A DNA stretch of 64,000 bases, taken from contig VGOW01000003.1 in the NCBI GenBank assembly GCA_016875735.1, positions 46,701-110,700 of the forward strand, in the 5' to 3' direction. Below the pieces are notes generated by a model that was not told the origin of the DNA, made no database searches, and saw nothing but the letters and a program-made list of their open reading frames with translations. The DNA comes from Chloroflexota bacterium (GTDB lineage: Bacteria > Chloroflexota > Anaerolineae > Anaerolineales > VGOW01). A program made the translations under genes and the position numbers. Shown here in pieces: positions 34,179 through 43,017 of this stretch; position 1 is the first letter of the stretch; each line of letters opens with the position of its first letter.

Positions 34179-35591
34179 ATGCCAAAAACGAGAACGCAGT
34201 GGGTTTGCCAAAACTGTGGCCGCACGACTCTGCGCGAGATGGGCAAGTGCCCGCAGTGCGGCGAGTTCAACACGATGGTGGAGACGGTGGTGGCCGAAAG
34301 CCCAAGAGGCGCCGAGCGCCGCGCGCACGGCGTGCCGGCCTCGCGCCCGCAAAAGTTGTCGGAGATCGAGGGCGACGCCGAAGCGCGATTTCAACTGCCC
34401 ATCGAGGAATTTGCGCGGGTGCTCGGCGGCGGCATTGTGCCGGGCTCGGTGGTGCTGGTGGGCGGCGACCCGGGCATCGGCAAGAGCACGTTGCTGTTGC
34501 AGTTGGCGGCGATCATGGCCGAGAGGGGCGGGCCGGTGTTGTATGTGTCCGGCGAGGAGTCGGCGCGGCAGATCAAAATGCGGGCGCTGAGGCTGGGGTC
34601 GGGCGGCGAGTCTGGCGCAACGGTGTCGGCGCCCCTTTCCGAGAATCTGCTGTTGCTCAACGAGACCAGTCTCGATTCGATCATCGCTCATGCCGAGTCG
34701 GTCAATCCCAACTTGCTGATCGTCGATTCGATTCAGACGACGTACACCAGCGAGATCACGTCGGCGGCGGGAAGCGTGAGTCAGGTGCGCGAGTGCGCCC
34801 TGCGCTTGACGAATGTGGCGAAAGCCAGCGGCATGGCGGTGTTTCTCATTGGGCATGTGACGAAAGAGGGGGCGATTGCCGGGCCGCGCGTGCTGGAGCA
34901 CATCGTGGACACGGTGTTGTACCTCGAGGGGGATCGCTATCAGTCGTATCGGCTGTTGCGCGGAGTGAAGAATCGCTTTGGGGCGACTTCGGAAGTGGGT
35001 GTGTTCGAGATGCGTGGCAGCGGGATGATCGAGGTGACGAATCCATCGGAGGCGTTCTTGGCCGAGCGGATGGTGAATGCGCCCGGATCGGCCATTGCCG
35101 TGACGATGGAAGGGACGCGGCCACTGTTGGTGGAAGTGCAGGCGCTCACCAGCCCCACCGCGTTCGGCAACCCGCGCCGCACGCCCAACGGCGTGGATTT
35201 CAATCGGCTGCTGCTCGTCACCGCCGTGCTCACCAAACGGATGGGGCTCAAACTTTTCGATCAGGACGTGTTTGTGAATGTGATCGGCGGCTTGCAAGTG
35301 GAAGAACCGGCGGTGGATTTGGCGATGGCCGTTGCCATTGCCTCGTCGGTGCGCGATTTGCCCGTGCCCGCCGATTTGGCGTTGGTGGGCGAGATCGGGT
35401 TGTCGGGCGAACTGCGAGCGGTGGGTCAGACTATCGCCCGGTTGAAAGAGGCCGCCAAATTGGGATTCCGCCGCGTGGTCATTCCGCGCTCGGTGCGCCG
35501 GGGCGAGCCTCTGCCGCACGACATTGAGATCATTCAGGCACGCTCGGCGCGAGAGGCCATCGACATTGCCCTGAAGAGTTCGCCTTCATGA
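34179..35591 (+). CDS. radA: DNA repair protein RadA
   Basis: A 470-residue RecA-like helicase for recombination-intermediate processing. The N-terminal C4 zinc finger is WVCQNCGRTTLREMGKCPQC. Walker A is GGDPGIGKSTLLLQ, the RadA-specific KNRFG motif is in GVKNRFGATSEVGVFEM, and the C-terminal Lon-protease-like domain includes VEEPAVDLAMAVAIASS. The ATG at 34179 gives the standard MPKTRTQWVCQNC start. The gene lies between clpC and the PIN/TRAM gene, as in Firmicutes. Confidence 0.96.
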   Translation: MPKTRTQWVCQNCGRTTLREMGKCPQCGEFNTMVETVVAESPRGAERRAHGVPASRPQKLSEIEGDAEARFQLPIEEFARVLGGGIVPGSVVLVGGDPGIGKSTLLLQLAAIMAERGGPVLYVSGEESARQIKMRALRLGSGGESGATVSAPLSENLLLLNETSLDSIIAHAESVNPNLLIVDSIQTTYTSEITSAAGSVSQVRECALRLTNVAKASGMAVFLIGHVTKEGAIAGPRVLEHIVDTVLYLEGDRYQSYRLLRGVKNRFGATSEVGVFEMRGSGMIEVTNPSEAFLAERMVNAPGSAIAVTMEGTRPLLVEVQALTSPTAFGNPRRTPNGVDFNRLLLVTAVLTKRMGLKLFDQDVFVNVIGGLQVEEPAVDLAMAVAIASSVRDLPVPADLALVGEIGLSGELRAVGQTIARLKEAAKLGFRRVVIPRSVRRGEPLPHDIEIIQARSAREAIDIALKSSPS

Positions 35592-35619
35592 GCATTTGCT
35601 AAGTTTGCTCGCGGCATTT

Positions 35620-35648
35620 TTGACTTTTGCTATGCCGTGTGTTAAGAT
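35620..35648 (+). promoter_or_regulatory. Sigma-70-type promoter of the PIN/TRAM gene operon
   Basis: TTGACT (35620-35625), a 17-base spacer and TAAGAT (35643-35648). The leader to the ATG at 35813 is about 160 bases and contains a GGCGG-ACGGGACGCC hairpin (about 35723-35745). Confidence 0.75.
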
Positions 35649-35812
35649 TACGCGCAGGTCATACTGGTAGTCTGCACTCATCAGTTCATTCTGAGTTGGG
35701 CTTCGTTATTTTGCGACAGGGGTGGCGGACGGGACGCCGCCCCCGAGTTCGCTTTGACTGAGGCGAGAGACCAGTTGGTTGATCGCCTTTTTGTTTCCTT
35801 TCATAGACTCAT

Positions 35813-36871
35813 ATGAGTATCGAATTCATTCTTCGATTGATCGGTTTGGTTGCTTTTGCCGTCGGTGGAGGCTATCTGGGCATTGTGATCTCCGGGGCCG
35901 CTGAGGAGCCTCCGGAGTTATGGGCGTCGGTGCTGGCGGCTGTGGGAGCGCTCATTGGGCTGGTGATTACGCCCTACCTCACAACCCGCCCGGCCCGTTA
36001 CTTGCGAAACTTGGCGAGCAGGCTGCCCAGTCAAACGTTGGTGGTGAGTATGGTTGGGCTGGTCGTAGGGTTGATCATCGCCGCACTGCTGGCCCTGCCC
36101 CTTTCGCTCCTGCCGAGTCCGCTCGGCCAAATCTTGCCTTTTGTGGGAGCGCTGGTCTTTTCTTGGCTTGGCATTTCCATCTTCGTCATCCGCGAACACG
36201 ATATGTTCGCCCTCTGGCGCGATCGTGTGCCCGGCCCCCAGCCCGCCGACTCGTCGGCCACAAACAACCACTCGTCCAACGTGATCCTTCTCGACACCAG
36301 CGTCATCATCGATGGGCGCATCGCCGACGTGAGCCAAACCGGATTTCTCGCCGGGTCGCTCCTCGTCCCCCGCTTTATTCTGAACGAGCTTCAACACATT
36401 GCCGATTCGCCCGACGCGCTCCGCCGCAATCGGGGGCGGCGCGGGCTCGACATCCTCAACCGCCTGCAAAAAGAATCGGTGGTGCCGGTGCGTGTGACCG
36501 ATATGAACGTCGAAGGCGTGCGTGAAGCCGACGACAAATTGGTGATTCTGGCGAAGCAGCTCCGCTGTGCTATCCTCACCACCGATTACAACCTCAACAA
36601 GGTGGCCGGCATTCAAGGCGTCACCGTGCTCAACATCAACGATCTGGCGAACGCGGTGAAAGCCATTCTCCTGCCCGGAGAGAATCTGGCGGTGAAAGTG
36701 ATTCAAGAGGGCAAAGAAGTGGGCCAGGGCGTGGGCTACCTCGACGACGGCACGATGGTGGTGGTCGAGGATGGCCGCCGCCTGATCAATCAGCAAGTGG
36801 ATGTCGTCGTCACCAAAGTTTTGCAAACCGCCGCCGGGCGCATGATCTTCGCCAAACCCGATCGCTCGTAA
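35813..36871 (+). CDS. yacL: YacL-like membrane PIN/TRAM domain protein
   Basis: A 352-residue protein with several N-terminal membrane helices (RLIGLVAFAVGGGYLGIVI, VLAAVGALIGLVITPYL, VGLVVGLIIAALLALPLSLL, VGALVFSWLGISIFVI). A PIN nuclease domain follows (NVILLDTSVIIDGRIADV, FILNELQ, NRGRRGLDIL, EADDKLVILAK, ILTTDYNLNKVA) with the acidic active-site residues in place. A C-terminal TRAM domain (VGQGVGYLDDGTMVVVEDGR) should bind RNA. It is probably a membrane-attached RNase. Confidence 0.92.
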   Translation: MSIEFILRLIGLVAFAVGGGYLGIVISGAAEEPPELWASVLAAVGALIGLVITPYLTTRPARYLRNLASRLPSQTLVVSMVGLVVGLIIAALLALPLSLLPSPLGQILPFVGALVFSWLGISIFVIREHDMFALWRDRVPGPQPADSSATNNHSSNVILLDTSVIIDGRIADVSQTGFLAGSLLVPRFILNELQHIADSPDALRRNRGRRGLDILNRLQKESVVPVRVTDMNVEGVREADDKLVILAKQLRCAILTTDYNLNKVAGIQGVTVLNINDLANAVKAILLPGENLAVKVIQEGKEVGQGVGYLDDGTMVVVEDGRRLINQQVDVVVTKVLQTAAGRMIFAKPDRS

Positions 36872-36936
36872 AGGATGAACGACGAAGGATGAATGCGGAA
36901 GATTCATCCTTCATCCTTCATCCTTCATCCTTCTCC
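36872..36936. repeat. Short-word self-complementary repeat (AAGGATGA / TCATCCTT), yacL-cysS junction
   Basis: Two AGGATGAA units are followed by four TTCATCC units, so a strong imperfect hairpin forms in the mRNA. It fills the whole junction and abuts the cysS ATG. Confidence 0.9.
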
Positions 36937-38379
36937 ATGCCTCTCGTCGTCTACAACACCCTCTCTCGCAAAAAAGAAGACTTCAAGCCCATCGCCGAGG
37001 GCCGCGTGCGAATGTATGTCTGCGGCCCCACCGTGTACGATTATTCGCACATCGGCCACGCCAAAACCTATGTGGCCTTCGACACCATCGCCCGCTACCT
37101 GCGCTGGCGGGGCAACGCCGTGCGCTACGTGCAGAACATCACCGACGTGGGGCACTTGCTCGACACCGGCGAAGACCGCATCCTCAAAGGCGCGGCCCGC
37201 GAGCGCGTGGAGCCCATGGAAATCGTCGAGCGATATACGCGCGCCTACTTCGAAGATATGGACGCGCTCGGCGTCCAACGCCCCGATATTTCGCCTCGCG
37301 CCAGCGCTCACGTTCCGGAGCAGATCGAAATCGTCAAAACCCTGATCGAAAAGGGCAGCGCCTACGAAGCCGACGGCTCAGTGTACTTCGACGTGTCATC
37401 GTTCCCCGCCTACGGCAAACTTTCCGGGCGCAAAATCGAAGAACTGGAAGATGGCACGCGCGAAACCGTGCGCGGCGAAAAACGCCACCCCGAAGATTTC
37501 GCTTTGTGGAAGAGCGCCGCGCCCGAACACATTCTGCGCTGGTCGAGCCCGTGGGGATGGGGCTTTCCCGGCTGGCACATCGAGTGCACGGCCATGTCCA
37601 CCAAATATCTCGGCGAGACGTTCGACATTCATGGCGGCGGCGTCGATAACATCTTCCCGCACAACGAATGCGAGATCGCCCAAAGTGAAGCCGCCACCGG
37701 CAAACCCTTCGCCAACTATTGGCTGCTCACCGGCTCGCTCACCGTGGACGGCGTGAAGATGAGCAAGAGTCTCGGCAACTTCGTCACCATCAAAGACTTG
37801 CTCAAGAAACATCGCCCCGAAGCCGTGCGCTTCTTCGTCCTCTCCGGCCACTATCGCAGCCCCATCGATTTTTCGAGCGAGGCATTGGAAGCCGCCGGAA
37901 AAGGATGGGAGCGGCTCACCGCGCCCGCCTTTGCCGTGCGCGAACGTTTGCGCTCGCCCGACCTTCCGGCCGGCAGTGACGCCGCCATGCTCAAAGTGGC
38001 CGAAGAAGCCCGCGCCGCTTTCGTCTCGGCAATGGACGACGACTTCAACACCCCGCTGGCAATGGCCGGGCTGTTCGACTTCAATAAGATCATCAACACC
38101 CTCCTCAACGGCGACGCGCCCATCCTGCGCGGCACGCTCGAAGCCATCGACTCGTTCTACCGCGAGACCGGCGGGCAAGTGCTGGGCGTGATCCCCGAAA
38201 AGGCCTCCTCGGCGGCCAACGGCGAGCGCGAAGCCGGGCTGATCCGACTGCTCATCGAACTGCGCGCCGAGGCCCGCAAACGAAAAGACTTCGCCGCCGG
38301 CGACTCCATCCGCAAACGCCTCGCCGATCTCGGCGTCACCCTCGAAGACGGCAAAGAGGGAACGACGTGGAAATTATGA
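36937..38379 (+). CDS. cysS: Cysteinyl-tRNA synthetase
   Basis: A 480-residue class I synthetase. [16 protein letters not shown] is the typical start; the longer in-frame start at 36889 would translate the repeat. [20 protein letters not shown] holds the HIGH motif and the first zinc Cys. WHIECTAMS and [12 protein letters not shown] hold the remaining zinc ligands, and KMSKSLGNF is the KMSKS loop. The anticodon-binding C-terminus ([20 protein letters not shown]) is complete. Confidence 0.97.
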   Translation: MPLVVYNTLSRKKEDFKPIAEGRVRMYVCGPTVYDYSHIGHAKTYVAFDTIARYLRWRGNAVRYVQNITDVGHLLDTGEDRILKGAARERVEPMEIVERYTRAYFEDMDALGVQRPDISPRASAHVPEQIEIVKTLIEKGSAYEADGSVYFDVSSFPAYGKLSGRKIEELEDGTRETVRGEKRHPEDFALWKSAAPEHILRWSSPWGWGFPGWHIECTAMSTKYLGETFDIHGGGVDNIFPHNECEIAQSEAATGKPFANYWLLTGSLTVDGVKMSKSLGNFVTIKDLLKKHRPEAVRFFVLSGHYRSPIDFSSEALEAAGKGWERLTAPAFAVRERLRSPDLPAGSDAAMLKVAEEARAAFVSAMDDDFNTPLAMAGLFDFNKIINTLLNGDAPILRGTLEAIDSFYRETGGQVLGVIPEKASSAANGEREAGLIRLLIELRAEARKRKDFAAGDSIRKRLADLGVTLEDGKEGTTWKL

Positions 38380-38443
38380 AGGATGAGGGATGAAGGATGA
38401 ATCTTGACTCGCCCTTCATCCTTTATCTTTCATCCTTCATCCT
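38380..38443. repeat. Short-word self-complementary repeat (AAGGATGA / TCATCCTT), cysS-rlmB junction
   Basis: AGGATGAGGGATGAAGGATG is followed by TTCATCCTTTATCTTTCATCC and TTCATCC units. It reaches the TTG start of rlmB. Confidence 0.88.
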
Positions 38444-39202
38444 TTGTCAGAGTTTCTCTACCGCCGCCACGTCGTCCTCGAAACCCTCCGCGCAGGCCGC
38501 CGCGAACTTCGGCGGCTTTTGCTTGCCGCCGACTCCCACCGTGACGCTCTCCGCGATGTGTTGGCCGAAGCCCGGCGCCGCAAAATAAAAATCGAACAGC
38601 GCCCGGCGAAAGAACTCACCATCCTCACTCACGGCGAGACTCATCAGGGCGCAGTCCTCGAAGCCGGCCCGTATCGTTACGCTGAGTTCGATGATCCGCT
38701 CGCCCGCGCCCGCGCCGCGGACGAGCCGCCTCTGCTGTTGCTCCTCGATCAAGTGCAAGACCCGGCCAACGTGGGCCGCCTCCTCCGCACCGCCGACGCC
38801 TGCGGCGTTCACGGCGTGTATCTGCCCGATAAAGGCAGCGGCGAGATCACCCCGGCAGTGGTCACCGCCTCGATGGGCGCGAGCGAACATATGCTCATCG
38901 TTCGCGCCGGCAACATGGCCCGCGCCATCGACGCGCTCAAACAAGCTGACGTGTGGATCGCCGGACTCGACCTCTCGCCGCAAGCTCAGCGGTTCGACCG
39001 AGTCGATCTCAACCGCCCGCTCGGCATCGTCGTCGGCAACGAGGGCGCGGGCATCCGCCGCCTCGTCCGCGAAAAGTGCGATATGCTCCTGCGCCTGCCC
39101 ATGCGCGGGCGCGTGCAATCGCTCAACGCCGCCATCGCCGGCTCCATCGTGCTGTACGCCGCCTGGCAGGCTCGCGGCTTCGACTCCCCACAACCCCGAT
39201 GA
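38444..39202 (+). CDS. rlmB: TrmH/RlmB-family 2'-O-methyltransferase
   Basis: A 252-residue SPOUT enzyme, probably 23S rRNA Gm2251 methyltransferase or a close relative. The N-terminal substrate-binding domain begins SEFLYRRHVVLETLRAGRR. The knotted SPOUT motifs are LDQVQDPANVGRLLRTADACG, LGIVVGNEGAGIRR and MRGRVQSLNAAIAGSIVLY. The start is read as TTG at 38444 directly after the repeat, since the sequence from there matches the family start. It overlaps the next gene by ATGA. Confidence 0.88.
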   Translation: MSEFLYRRHVVLETLRAGRRELRRLLLAADSHRDALRDVLAEARRRKIKIEQRPAKELTILTHGETHQGAVLEAGPYRYAEFDDPLARARAADEPPLLLLLDQVQDPANVGRLLRTADACGVHGVYLPDKGSGEITPAVVTASMGASEHMLIVRAGNMARAIDALKQADVWIAGLDLSPQAQRFDRVDLNRPLGIVVGNEGAGIRRLVREKCDMLLRLPMRGRVQSLNAAIAGSIVLYAAWQARGFDSPQPR

Positions 39203-39657
39203 GAATCATCTCCACCGATCCCGCCCAACTCCACCTCGAAGGCCGCATCGTCACTCAACGCGGCTGGCTTGCGTGGGGCTTCCTCTTTTTGCCCGGCATG
39301 ATCGCGCTGCTTCTTCTGCCCGAAGCCAACCGCTTCATTGGCCTCATCGTGTGGATGGCGATCTGGCTCGCCCTCGCCTTCGTCCTTCCGCGCTGGCTCG
39401 GCCAACTCGTGCGCGTCACCATCGACTCGAAAGCGCGCGCCATCGTGTGGACTCGCGATGGGCAAATCACGCGCACCGTGCCCTTCGCCGACGTGAAACG
39501 ACTCGAAGTCGCGTCACTATCCATCGCCGCGCGCCCCTACAAAACTTTTCAACTCGCCGCCGTCCTTCACAGCGGCGGGCAAATCACGCTCGCCGTCTCC
39601 CCCAGCGAAACCGAAATCAAAAACGCTCTGCAGCTCGCGCGCCAACGATTGCGCTAA
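39199..39657 (+). CDS. Hypothetical membrane protein (PH-like cytoplasmic tail)
   Basis: A 152-residue protein with two adjacent membrane helices (WLAWGFLFLPGMIALLLL and FIGLIVWMAIWLALAFVL, about residues 23-63) and a soluble C-terminus (VTIDSKARAIVWTRDGQITRTVPFADVKRLEV in parts). That tail looks like the small bPH-type beta domain of unknown function. It is translationally coupled to rlmB. Confidence 0.72.
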   Translation: MRIISTDPAQLHLEGRIVTQRGWLAWGFLFLPGMIALLLLPEANRFIGLIVWMAIWLALAFVLPRWLGQLVRVTIDSKARAIVWTRDGQITRTVPFADVKRLEVASLSIAARPYKTFQLAAVLHSGGQITLAVSPSETEIKNALQLARQRLR

Positions 39658-39680
39658 CGATTGTGGTATATTGCGCGCCG

Positions 39681-41150
39681 ATGCGACTGTTCATCGTTTC
39701 GCTGATCCTTTTGGCGACCGTTTCCTGCGCCGCGCCCGCGCCCGCGCCGCCGCCCACGTGGACTCCGCCACCCACCCAGCCCATCCCCACTCAACACGCG
39801 CCAGCCTCATTCCAACTCACACCCCTCCCCACGCGCACTCGCTGGCAGTTTGGCGAACTCTTGCCATACACCACGCAATCGGGCGACACACTCAAAGCCG
39901 TCGCCGCTCACTTCAACACCGATCCCGATTCCATCCGGCAAGCGAATCCGAACGCCGCACTGCCCGATGGCGCGATGCTCGATCCCGGCCAACCCCTGAG
40001 CATCCCGGCCAATTACGCGCCGCTCACGGGCACACCATATCGCATCATCCCCGACAGCGAACTCGTGTGGGGCCCCGCTCAAAAAACTTTTGTGTTGAAG
40101 GCAACCATTTTGGAGCACAACGGTTTCCTCAGCCGTTACTCGGAATATGCCGAGGAGAAGACTCGCCCGAGTTGGGAGATCATCGAGCGCGTCGCCCGCG
40201 ACTATTCGATCAACCCGCGTTTATTGCTCGCCCTCGTCGAGTATCGATCCGGCGCGCTCACTCACCCCAGCGTTCCCGGCTTTACATACCCTCTCGGATA
40301 CGAAGACCCGTTGCACACCGGCCTGCACAAGCAGTTGGTGTGGGCCGCCGAACAACTCAGCCGGGGCTACTACGGCTGGCGGCACGGCACGATGGTGGAA
40401 GTGATGGCCGCCGACGGAATGGTGGAGCGCATTGACTTTTGGCAGAACGCGGGGACGGCGTCCCTGCACACGTTGTTCGCCGCGCTCCTGTCTGCCGATC
40501 AATTCGAAGAGGCGGTGTCCCCCGAAGGATTCGGCGCAACGTATCAGAGTCTCTTCGGCGATCCGTTCAAATACGAAGTGACCCTTTTTCCGGCAGGGAG
40601 CCGCCAGCCCGATCTCATTCTTCCGTTTCGCGCCGGGCGCACTTGGAGTTACACGGGCGGACCGCATCCGGTGTGGGGCGACGATACTCCATGGGGGGCG
40701 CTCGATTTCACGCCGCCTGCGGTGGGCATTGGTTGCGGTTATTCGAGCGAATGGGTGGCGGCTATGGCCGACGGAGTGATTGCGCGGAGCGATGAAGCGG
40801 CGGTGGTGCTCGATCTCGATGGCGACGGGGACGAGCACACGGGCTGGATCATCTTTTACTATCATATGGGATTGGATGCGTTGCCGCCAGTGGGGAAGGT
40901 TGTGAAAATGGGCGACCCGCTCGGGCACGGCTCATGCGATGGCGGGCGCGCGACCGGCACACACGTTCACGTGGCGCGGCGCTATAACGGCGAGTGGATC
41001 GCCGCCGACGGCTTGATGCCGTTTGTGCTCAGCGGCTGGACAGCGCACGTGGGCAGTGAGCCGTACAAAGGCACGCTCACTTACGATTTGCCCGCGCTGA
41101 GAATTGAAGCCTGTATCTGCGTGGCGGCCAGCAACGCGGTGACGCGCTAA
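39681..41150 (+). CDS. Lipoprotein with LysM and M23-type peptidase domains
   Basis: A 489-residue exported lipoprotein, predicted to bind and trim peptidoglycan or a related envelope polymer. The signal peptide MRLFIVSLILLATVSC ends in the lipobox Cys, then a Pro/Thr linker. The LysM domain is TTQSGDTLKAVAAHFNTDPDSIRQANPN (in parts; about residues 70-110). A middle helical domain has INPRLLLALVEYRSG. The C-terminal M23-like region has GDPLGHGSC and the zinc-binding GTHVHVARRY (HxH). The usual first H-x3-D ligand is replaced (TPWGALDF), so either the H in GGPHPVW serves or the enzyme is changed. TATATT ends eight bases before the ATG. Confidence 0.85.
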   Translation: MRLFIVSLILLATVSCAAPAPAPPPTWTPPPTQPIPTQHAPASFQLTPLPTRTRWQFGELLPYTTQSGDTLKAVAAHFNTDPDSIRQANPNAALPDGAMLDPGQPLSIPANYAPLTGTPYRIIPDSELVWGPAQKTFVLKATILEHNGFLSRYSEYAEEKTRPSWEIIERVARDYSINPRLLLALVEYRSGALTHPSVPGFTYPLGYEDPLHTGLHKQLVWAAEQLSRGYYGWRHGTMVEVMAADGMVERIDFWQNAGTASLHTLFAALLSADQFEEAVSPEGFGATYQSLFGDPFKYEVTLFPAGSRQPDLILPFRAGRTWSYTGGPHPVWGDDTPWGALDFTPPAVGIGCGYSSEWVAAMADGVIARSDEAAVVLDLDGDGDEHTGWIIFYYHMGLDALPPVGKVVKMGDPLGHGSCDGGRATGTHVHVARRYNGEWIAADGLMPFVLSGWTAHVGSEPYKGTLTYDLPALRIEACICVAASNAVTR

Positions 41151-41154
41151 AGGC

Positions 41155-42108
41155 TCAGTCGGCCGCGCTGGCGGCCAACTCCGGCTTCGCGCGCGCCTTC
41201 ACGTTCACCACGACGATGCCGCCGACAATGAGCAGTGCGCCGACGATCAATCGCCAATCGGCGACTTCGTTCAGAAAGATGATCCCCAGCGCGAGTCCGA
41301 TCACTGGGAAGACGTAGGTGACCAGCGACGCGCGAGTGGGGCCCCACACGTTGTTGAGATAGAAGAATAGCAAGTAGGCCGTGCACGATCCCAGCACGCC
41401 CAGCCACACGACGGCGAACCAGCGAAGCCAGCTCGAAGGAAGTATGAGCGGCTCGACCGACGGGTTGATCCTTGAAGCAATGGGCGTGGCAATTCCGATC
41501 ACGATATCGGCAATGAGCAAGACCATTGTGGACTGCACGACCGGCGATTGCCCTCGCAGGTATTTCCGGGCGAAGGTGAGCGCGGTGGCATATGACACAG
41601 AAGCGAGCAGCACGGCCAGTTGGCCGGGAAGTGTTCGGAAACTCAAATCGTTGGCGAGGTCTCGGCTCATCAAAATGATGATACCGATGAAGCCCACCAC
41701 AAGCCCGGCGATGCGCGGCGCGGTGATCTTTTCGTCGTGCAGCCAGAAGTGGGCGATGACGATGGTGAAGAGCGGGACGGTGGCGTTGAGGATGGAAGCC
41801 CAGCTGGATGGGATGGAGGTTTCCCCCCACGTGATGAGCACAAAGGGCAGGGCGGTGTTGAAGACGCCCATGAAGCAATAGGCCAGCAAAATGTTGCGCT
41901 GGCGCGGGAACGCCAGCCCTTGCCAGCGCATGACGATCAGCAAACCGATCAGCCCGAACAGCAAACGGAAGCCCACCAGCATGAATGAGCCGAAGGGTTG
42001 GTCGGCGGCGTCTGCCGGGTTGGGTTGCACGGCGATCTTGATCCACAGGAACGACGATCCCCAGATCAACCCCAAGAGCGTGAACGCGCTCCACTCTTTC
42101 AATTTCAT
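41155..42108 (-). CDS. EamA/DMT-family transporter
   Basis: A 317-residue integral membrane protein with about ten helices in two EamA repeats. It starts WSAFTLLGLIWGSSFLWIKIA, and its second half has VLLASVSYATALTFARKYL and VIGLALGIIFLNEVADWRLIVGALLIVGG (in parts). The substrate is probably an amino acid or other metabolite. The adjacent Lrp/AsnC regulator on the same strand suggests amino-acid efflux. It is convergent with the peptidase gene, four bases apart. A GAGGTG site precedes the ATG. Confidence 0.9.
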   Translation of the reverse strand: MKLKEWSAFTLLGLIWGSSFLWIKIAVQPNPADAADQPFGSFMLVGFRLLFGLIGLLIVMRWQGLAFPRQRNILLAYCFMGVFNTALPFVLITWGETSIPSSWASILNATVPLFTIVIAHFWLHDEKITAPRIAGLVVGFIGIIILMSRDLANDLSFRTLPGQLAVLLASVSYATALTFARKYLRGQSPVVQSTMVLLIADIVIGIATPIASRINPSVEPLILPSSWLRWFAVVWLGVLGSCTAYLLFFYLNNVWGPTRASLVTYVFPVIGLALGIIFLNEVADWRLIVGALLIVGGIVVVNVKARAKPELAASAAD

Positions 42109-42162
42109 GATGGCACCTCGTTAAAAGTGAAACGCCGGGTTGCGGAACAACACGGCGTCGTT

Positions 42163-42672
42163 TTATCGCCGGGTTCGCGTTGGCGTTTTCGTCTTTGCTT
42201 TGCCGTTGGGCGGCGCGGTGCTGATGGGCGCGTTTTCCTTGAGCGTCGATAGGGCGATCATCGTGACGCTGCGAAGGATAGTGACTTGAGCGCGGATGCG
42301 GTTGATCACTGCTTGCAGTTCATCGGCGCTGCCAACGCGCGTTTTGATGATGAAGCAATCTTCTCCGGCGACGCTGTACAACTCCAGCACGTCGGGGTCG
42401 CGGCTGATGGCTTCGATGCCGGGATCGTGTTTCTCGTCGTAAGCGACGGTGATGCGGATGAAGGCAGTGAGGGTTTTGCCCAGAGCAACCGGGTCCACCG
42501 TCACCGTGTAGCGTTGAATGACTCGGCGCTGTTCGAGTTTGCGGATGCGCTCGAAAACGGAAGGCGCCGAGAGTCCAACGGCGGCGGCCACCGCCGCGTT
42601 GGTCATTCGCGCGTCTTGCTGAAGCAGTTCTATGATTTTGAGGTCGGTCTCATCCAATGCAACTGTCGCCAT
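42163..42672 (-). CDS. Lrp/AsnC-family transcriptional regulator
   Basis: A 169-residue regulator with the AsnC helix-turn-helix (LDETDLKIIELLQQDARMTN, then AAVAAAVGLSAPSVFERIRKLEQRRVI in parts) and a RAM ligand-binding domain (VLELYSVAGEDCFIIKTRV). The C-terminus has an extra basic tail (KAKTKTPTRTRR) that may add DNA contact. It probably regulates the downstream EamA transporter and its own promoter at 42870-42899. Confidence 0.92.
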   Translation of the reverse strand: MATVALDETDLKIIELLQQDARMTNAAVAAAVGLSAPSVFERIRKLEQRRVIQRYTVTVDPVALGKTLTAFIRITVAYDEKHDPGIEAISRDPDVLELYSVAGEDCFIIKTRVGSADELQAVINRIRAQVTILRSVTMIALSTLKENAPISTAPPNGKAKTKTPTRTRR

Positions 42673-42675
42673 GCG

Positions 42676-42822
42676 TTATCGCGCCATGAGGGAGAGGACG
42701 ATGACGGCGATGGGAATAAGCATCCAGACCAACTCGCCGAGCGGCGTTGCGCCAAACGCGGTGAGATCCGGGCGCTCGTGAGGCGCATCGTTGAGTTGTG
42801 GGTAACGGGATATGTCAACCAT
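42676..42822 (-). CDS. 48-residue single-span membrane protein upstream of the Lrp gene
   Basis: A short ORF beginning MVDISRYPQLNDAPHERPDL and ending in one hydrophobic helix (LVWMLIPIAVIVLSLMAR). It has a good AAAGGAC site, starts about 45 bases after the -10 of a strong promoter, and stops three bases before the Lrp ATG. The position argues that it is translated, as a small membrane protein or leader peptide. No homologue is recognised. Confidence 0.65.
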   Translation of the reverse strand: MVDISRYPQLNDAPHERPDLTAFGATPLGELVWMLIPIAVIVLSLMAR

Positions 42823-42869
42823 GGGCGCTGTCCTTTCTTGATTAATCTCTCATTACCATTTCCCCTTTT

Positions 42870-42899
42870 ATTATACGTCTTTTTGGCCGTATTAGTCAA
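42870..42899 (-). promoter_or_regulatory. Strong sigma-70-type promoter for the small ORF-lrp-eamA unit
   Basis: On the minus strand TTGACT (42899-42894), an 18-base spacer and TATAAT (42875-42870). The AT-rich upstream sequence to about 42945 may hold Lrp sites. Confidence 0.85.
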
Positions 42900-42971
42900 T
42901 ATATATTCGGGATTACCTTTGTATTGCCTAATGAATTTAGAAGCACTGCGCTGTGCGCCGTATTCCGGCTG

Positions 42972-42999
42972 AAAACAAAAGGCCGCCCGAAGGCGGCCC
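42972..42999 (-). terminator. Rho-independent terminator of the squalene/phytoene synthase gene
   Basis: On the minus strand GGCCGCC-TTCG-GGCGGCC is followed by TTTTGTTTT. Confidence 0.9.
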
Positions 43000-43017
43000 G
43001 GCTCTGGCGCGTGAAAT

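Noticed and set aside
33837..35519. 560-residue open frame antisense to radA
   Set aside because: Arg/His/Gln-rich shadow of radA, which has all its catalytic motifs on the other strand.
38691..39680. Long N-terminal extension of the M23 lipoprotein gene
   Set aside because: The in-frame extension overlaps rlmB and the membrane protein gene. The ATG at 39681 gives a proper lipoprotein signal.
40445..40470. GGGGACGGCGTCCC palindrome in the M23 gene as another inserted element
   Set aside because: The stem is short and the encoded residues (NAGTASL) fit the protein without an obvious extra loop.
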